From positions 1-22,593 of the forward strand of contig MEDY01000438.1 of NCBI GenBank assembly GCA_001724265.1: a stretch of 22,593 bases of DNA. Direction: 5' to 3'. Both the position numbers and the translations under genes were made by a program. The notes under the pieces were generated by a model. It made no database searches and was not told the DNA's origin. It saw only the letters and a program-made list of their open reading frames with translations. The DNA comes from Rhizaria sp. SCN 62-66. Taxonomy: Eukaryota; Rhizaria, unplaced. Below are positions 18,920 through 22,593 of this stretch, in pieces (positions within the stretch are counted from its first letter, which is position 1; every line of letters begins with the position of its first letter).

Positions 18920-21613
18920 AGCAGGAGCAGGAGTCGCAATAATGGCGAGTTTAGCAACGGCGTGAGCAGTCCAAGCAACAACGTTAACAATGACGACGAC
19001 GATGGTGACAGTGAGACCGAGAATATCAGCAAGCACAAAAACACCAATCGCAATCATCTCAGAAAACGCGGCACGACCATCAACAACAGTCCCAAGAGCT
19101 CCCTAAACCAGAGGCCGCAGCAGCAGCGGCGGGACAATGACGACGATGACGACGGCGACGATGAAGAAGAGAATGAGGAAGAGGAGGAGGAAGATGTGCG
19201 GAGTTACCGCAAGACGCGGTCTGGCACCCAGGCCGAGCGCGAGCTCAACCAGCGCGTTACGCGCAGCCTCCGCGCCGGCGCGGGGTCAGGCACGAGCGCG
19301 CCGAGGGGGAGCGGCAGCAGCATTGGGCCGGTCAGCAAGCGCATGCGGTAGGCAAGGCAGCCCCCTTATGTCTTGAGCAACACTAACTACCACGACGACG
19401 GCAATGGCTACGACGACTGTGACGACGGCGAGGAACCCGACGGCGGCGACGACATGTGCGAGAACAGCACCCGCGCCGGCTCTGCGCCGGCGTCAACAGG
19501 TGCGCTCGCAGCAGCGATGGCGGCTGCGGCCGCTGCCTAGGCTGAAACTATTGCGAACCTAGAGGACGAGCTGCGGAACCTTGATCTCGGCCTTGATACA
19601 GCTCTCGCGGCCGTAGTTGCAGCCTCGGAGGAGCCTACTTCTCTTCCCACTGCCGCCGCGGACGCCGGACCTGACGCAGACGCAGACCCAGGTGCGGACA
19701 CAGATGCAGAGCACGCCTCGAGGCTCTTGAGCGCCCTCGCCCGCAGTGACGGCCTCGCGGCGCGCGCCGCGGCGGGGCGGGCTCCCGCGCGCGCGATCGC
19801 GCGGCAGCAGCAGGACGCTGCGCTGGCCGCGCTGCTGGCCGAGATCACCGCGGAAGAGATTACGATGACAGGCGAAATTGCGACAGGCGAGGGCGCGACG
19901 GGCGGCGAGCGTGCGCGGTCGACGGCGCGCGCGGCGGCGGACGCGGCTGCGGAGCAGTACGCCGCCGCGACGGCCGCGCTGGCGCAGGTCGAGGCCGCGC
20001 ACCGGGCCCGGTATCACCTCGACGCGCCCGAAGGCAAGAGCGACTGCGACGGCGAGCGTGATACCGACGGCGAGGGATCTGGTTCCACTCTAGGCTCCGA
20101 CTCCCAGTCCGGCTTTGATGCGGACAACTGCGACGCGATCGCGGCGGCGCAGGCGCTCAAGGAACTCCGCACTACTTCAGCCGCCGCCGCCGCCACCGCC
20201 GCCACCGCATCGAGCCTCGAGGCCCGTCTGCCCCGGCCCAGTCCCAGCCCCGGTGAGAGCCAGGATAGCCGCGCCCGGGGCGGCGCCACCGCTTCTGCCC
20301 ACGGTCGCAGCCGAGGCCGTGGCGGCAGTGCCAGTGCTATCGACGTCGGTCGCGGCCGCGGTTGGCGCCGGAGCCTCGGCGCCTCATCGGGCGCCAGTGC
20401 GCGCGCGTCGTCTGAGCAGTTCATCGGTCTGTCCACCAGTACTGGTCTGCCGCGGACCAAGGCGTCCATCACCTCCGCCGCTGTTGCCGCGCCCAACGAC
20501 CCCGGCGACGTGTATGTCGTCAGCGATGGAGACAGCTACTGCGACAGCGATGGTGAGGAGCAGGCGGGGCGCAGGGCTGGCCGCACGCCTGCCAGAAGTG
20601 GCCACTCAATGCGCAGCAGCGCGACCGCCAGCCGCGACCGCGACCGCGCGCTGCCACCGCCATTGCCAGCGCCGGCGCCACCAGCGTCATGCCACAGCCA
20701 CTGCCAGCGCGGGGACGGCTCGGCAGACTCAGACGTGCATCCGGGCTCTGTGTTGGCGCAGGCGCTGGAGCGGCAGCGGCGCGAGCGGCAGCAGAACGCG
20801 CTGGCGAGCCTGCTGCAGAAGCAGCTGCGGCAGCAGGCCGCGCAGCAGCGCGCGCTCATGTACGGCATGATGCCCGCGGGGGGCGCTGCGGCGTACGGCG
20901 GGGGCGGCAGAGGCTGGCGACGCGGCAGAGGGGGCGCGCTGAGCAGCGCCCGCGGCTCCGGCAGCAGCAGCGCGGGCGGCCGCGGCAGCGATGCGGAACT
21001 GGGCCTGATGTCCGATATGGCGGCCGAGGCAGCCGGGGCAGCGACCGCAGCCGCTGTCTCCGCCAGCTTCGGGCTCGGCTTCGGCCTTCCTTCGGGTAAC
21101 GGGCAGAGTCTTTCGGCCTCATCGCCTACCTTGCATGCGAACTCGTTGTTTTCAGCCTCTCCGTCAGCGTCGGCATCCACGCCTGCAGTTACTGCGCCTT
21201 TAGCGACCGTGCCGTTACCAGTGGCGGCGTTGCCAGTGGCTGGGTCTGGGCGGGACTCGGCGCCGTCAGCGACAATTTCCTTTGAGAAAGTCAATGGACT
21301 TAAGCTTATCGAGCAAATGCAGGTGCCGTCTTCGCAGCCCTATCCATCTCAACATCAGCATCACCACCAGCGCTCACAGCTGCTGCCGTTGCAGCCACAG
21401 TTGCTGTCGCTGCAGCCGAAACCGATGCAGTACGCACAGTTCCAACCGCAGTCACGCGCGCAGGCACAGATCCAAACGCTGGCGCTGTTGTCGCCGCAGT
21501 TCGTGTCACCGCAACGACACAATCAAACGCAGCAATTGCACCAACTGCAGCATCAACGGCAGCGGCAGCTGCAGCAGCCCCAGCAACAGCAATCGACACA
21601 CCAGCAACAGTAA
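18138..21613 (+). CDS. Unrecognised low-complexity protein, probably nuclear (2 exons, two in-frame TAG, 1120 aa)
   Basis: Exons are 18138-18186 (16 codons plus one base) and 18300-21613; the split codon is G|CG (Ala 17) and the stop TAA. No known domain is recognised. Residues 18-78 are Lys/Asp-rich (KKDKKDKK repeats), a likely nuclear targeting and nucleic-acid-facing segment. About 90-165 is the most ordered part (HPLGLYGLAALTELLART, then PVPWLERQHVDVQRFFVLH). An Asn-Ser repeat leads into RS dipeptides (SRSRSR), then an acidic tract (DDDDDGDDEEENEEEEEED, about 300-318). Codons 367 and 430 are TAG in an otherwise open frame. Beyond them come Ala-rich helical sequence (ANLEDELRNLDLGLD), RGRG patches (20310-20370), a Gln/Arg-rich helix and a Gln-rich C-terminus. 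The composition suits a nuclear or RNA-related protein, but this is inference only. Read with TAG as stop it would be 366 residues and leave a 1.8-kb open frame without promoter. Confidence 0.75.
18187..18299 (+). other. Intron of the Lys-rich gene (113 nt)
   Basis: The donor is AGCTCAG|GTACGTCT and the acceptor CACGATAG|CGCGCA, phase 1. The short first exon encodes MSSGSSSAYLRSDPSS. Its exact phase match with the long open exon and the standard donor support the junction. A start inside the long frame cannot be formally excluded, but no ATG precedes the Lys-rich segment there. Confidence 0.8.
18860..18919 (+). repeat. AACAGC hexamer repeat (Asn-Ser repeats)
   Basis: Ten tandem hexamers, one with ATCAGC and the last AACAGG, encode alternating Asn and Ser. 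It merges into AGCAGG units that encode Ser-Arg dipeptides. Confidence 0.92.
19349..19351 (+). other. In-frame TAG codon, apparently sense (Lys-rich gene, codon 367)
   Basis: The frame reads CGC-ATG-CGG-TAG-GCA-AGG-CAG-CCC. Upstream it is open for 349 codons from the splice acceptor. Downstream it stays open for 62 codons to the next TAG, with coding-like composition (NTNYHDDGNGYDD). Confidence 0.72.
19538..19540 (+). other. In-frame TAG codon, apparently sense (Lys-rich gene, codon 430)
   Basis: The frame reads GCC-GCT-GCC-TAG-GCT-GAA-ACT, between an Ala run and a predicted helix (AETIANLEDELRNLDLG). Downstream the frame is open for 690 codons to TAA 21611-21613. Confidence 0.75.
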
Positions 21614-21743
21614 CGCACCTTAACTACAGTTTCAACGGTTGCATACGAACACATGCTCATGATGATCATGCGCCAATGTCACTCACACTGCGAGGTATCT
21701 TCCTACAAAATTGATATTTAGAAAAGGAACGAAACGAAAGAGT

Positions 21744-21771
21744 GAGGCTTGATATAGTGTGTTCAAGCCTC
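21744..21771. repeat. Inverted repeat, 9-bp stem and 10-nt loop, followed by T-run
   Basis: GAGGCTTGA pairs with TCAAGCCTC, followed by TTTT. It lies 130 bases after the stop codon of the last gene and would form a hairpin in that transcript. It could affect 3'-end formation or be chance. Confidence 0.7.
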
Positions 21772-22008
21772 TTTTGTCACATCCAAAACGACTCGAAGCA
21801 CTTGAAAGACTGAGACTTCGTTCAATATAAATCATGGATATAGATTAGGTTACTCAACATCAACAAGATAAATAACCATATTTCCATAATTAATCTTGTT
21901 AAAATTATCACTTGGTGGAGTCTTGGACTTGTATTTATTGATAATGTCGCGCTATCCCAAATTTGTTGTTCGTCGTAGCAAAGGTGGCTGAGTAGGATCT
22001 CCCCACTC

Positions 22009-22032
22009 ACGAGTTCAAAGTCGCGAACTCGT
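22009..22032. repeat. Inverted repeat, 8-bp stem and 8-nt loop
   Basis: ACGAGTTC pairs perfectly with GAACTCGT. No tRNA-like arms surround it. The function is unknown. Confidence 0.65.
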
Positions 22033-22181
22033 TGCCAAAAGCGTTGTCTTTTTGTACTGGATGTTTGTTTAACTAAAATTGATTATATATTTAATGATGT
22101 TTTTGGAAACTTCGTTTGACGCAAGATCTCACCCGATCACTTCTGACCTCTGTTTTGTTACCTCACGTTGATCACACCCGT

Positions 22182-22211
22182 CCTGAAGACGTTCTTAACG
22201 CGCTCTTCAGG
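22182..22211. repeat. Inverted repeat, 8-bp stem and 14-nt loop
   Basis: CCTGAAGA pairs perfectly with TCTTCAGG. It is the third such element within 470 bases. The function is unknown. Confidence 0.65.
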
Positions 22212-22593
22212 TGCAACCCCTGCATCAAACGGTTCAGCTTTGTTTTTTTAAAACAACACCGTTGTCCACGTCTGCTTGAGACTTTGCCGTGATGAGCCTT
22301 TATTACCAGCCGGTTCCCCCATCTCATCCTCGCCCCGCTGACAACCGACTGCTCCTGACCTCGCGAGTGCGCCCATCTGCGATTGAAGCTATATTAACGC
22401 TCCGCTGCTTGTGACAGGTTTTATTGCTAGGTAAAGCGTTATCTTAGTCTATATTGTACGTTAAACCGTTACAAACGACCCCATGCATCAGCCACTTCAC
22501 TTTGTTAAGGTCTCCGCTGAGCGACTTTCGGATAATCAGTGGCATCACCATCGCAGCTACTGCGTCGTATCGCTTGCCTAAGTTTGACCAAAA

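Larger units (their letters stand above)
21614..22593. other. Intergenic region at the right end
   Basis: About 1 kb of AT-rich sequence follows the stop of the last gene, with three perfect small inverted repeats (listed separately). From about 22310 the plus strand becomes pyrimidine- and C-rich, and a GTACGT lies at 22456-22461. Together they could mark the leader and a first donor of a further plus-strand gene outside the window, but this is weak. A minus-strand frame is open from the window edge to 22444. Confidence 0.4.

Noticed and set aside
19340-19365. Micro-intron (GT at 19348, AG at 19360) removing the first TAG of the Lys-rich gene
   Set aside because: It would be only about 13 nt and lacks the GTACGT-type donor seen in every other intron.
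22292-22414. 40-codon frame starting MSLYYQPVPPSHPRP
   Set aside because: It is short, ends in TGA without a usable donor, and has no motif; it may be leader sequence of a gene beyond the edge.
10243-22593. A suppressor tRNA (anticodon CUA) or any tRNA in the intergenic regions
   Set aside because: Reading for A-box and B-box (GGTTCRANNCC) patterns gave no cloverleaf. A covariance-model search would be needed to exclude it fully.

Overview
This window is nuclear DNA from a eukaryote, most likely a unicellular protist; I cannot place it to a lineage. Five protein-coding genes are visible, all broken by short spliceosomal introns (seven introns of 103-239 nt, six with the donor GTACGT and one with GTGCGT). 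The exons are strikingly GC-rich at third positions and full of Ala, Ser, Asn, Gln, Asp and Gly runs. Introns and intergenic DNA are visibly AT-richer. There is no operon structure, and I found no mobile element, CRISPR array, rRNA or tRNA.

Layout. 712-4919 (-): a 1348-residue SulP/SLC26-type anion transporter whose C-terminal STAS domain is split by two long low-complexity insertions. 5749-10242 (+), head to head with it: a 1428-residue GIGYF/SMY2-type GYF-domain protein with an N-terminal eIF4E/4EHP-binding-like motif, probably a translational repression or mRNA-decay scaffold. 10854-11486 (-): a 96-residue, three-exon membrane protein resembling the MICOS subunit Mic12 (Aim5/QIL1 group). 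12618-17326 (+): a multi-pass membrane protein ending in a RING-type zinc finger, probably a membrane ubiquitin ligase of 1458 residues. 18138-21613 (+): a 1120-residue, low-complexity, probably nuclear protein that I do not recognise. The genes look functionally unrelated.

The main discovery is that TAG appears to be a sense codon. The RING gene has one in-frame TAG (14354) and the last gene has two (19349, 19538). In all three cases the same frame stays open for long stretches on both sides with the same codon style, and no intron can plausibly remove the TAG. All five genes end at TAA (three) or TGA (two), never TAG. This points to a nuclear genetic code in which only UAG is reassigned. 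One of the three sits in a Gln-rich stretch, which makes glutamine the leading guess, with leucine and others still open. If UAG is read as stop, the RING gene loses its zinc finger and the last gene loses two thirds of its length.

Other points of note are the uniform GTACGT splice donors, a RING finger with about 135 residues between its second and third zinc ligands, a GYF domain whose name-giving glycine is arginine, and a cluster of small hairpins downstream of the last gene.
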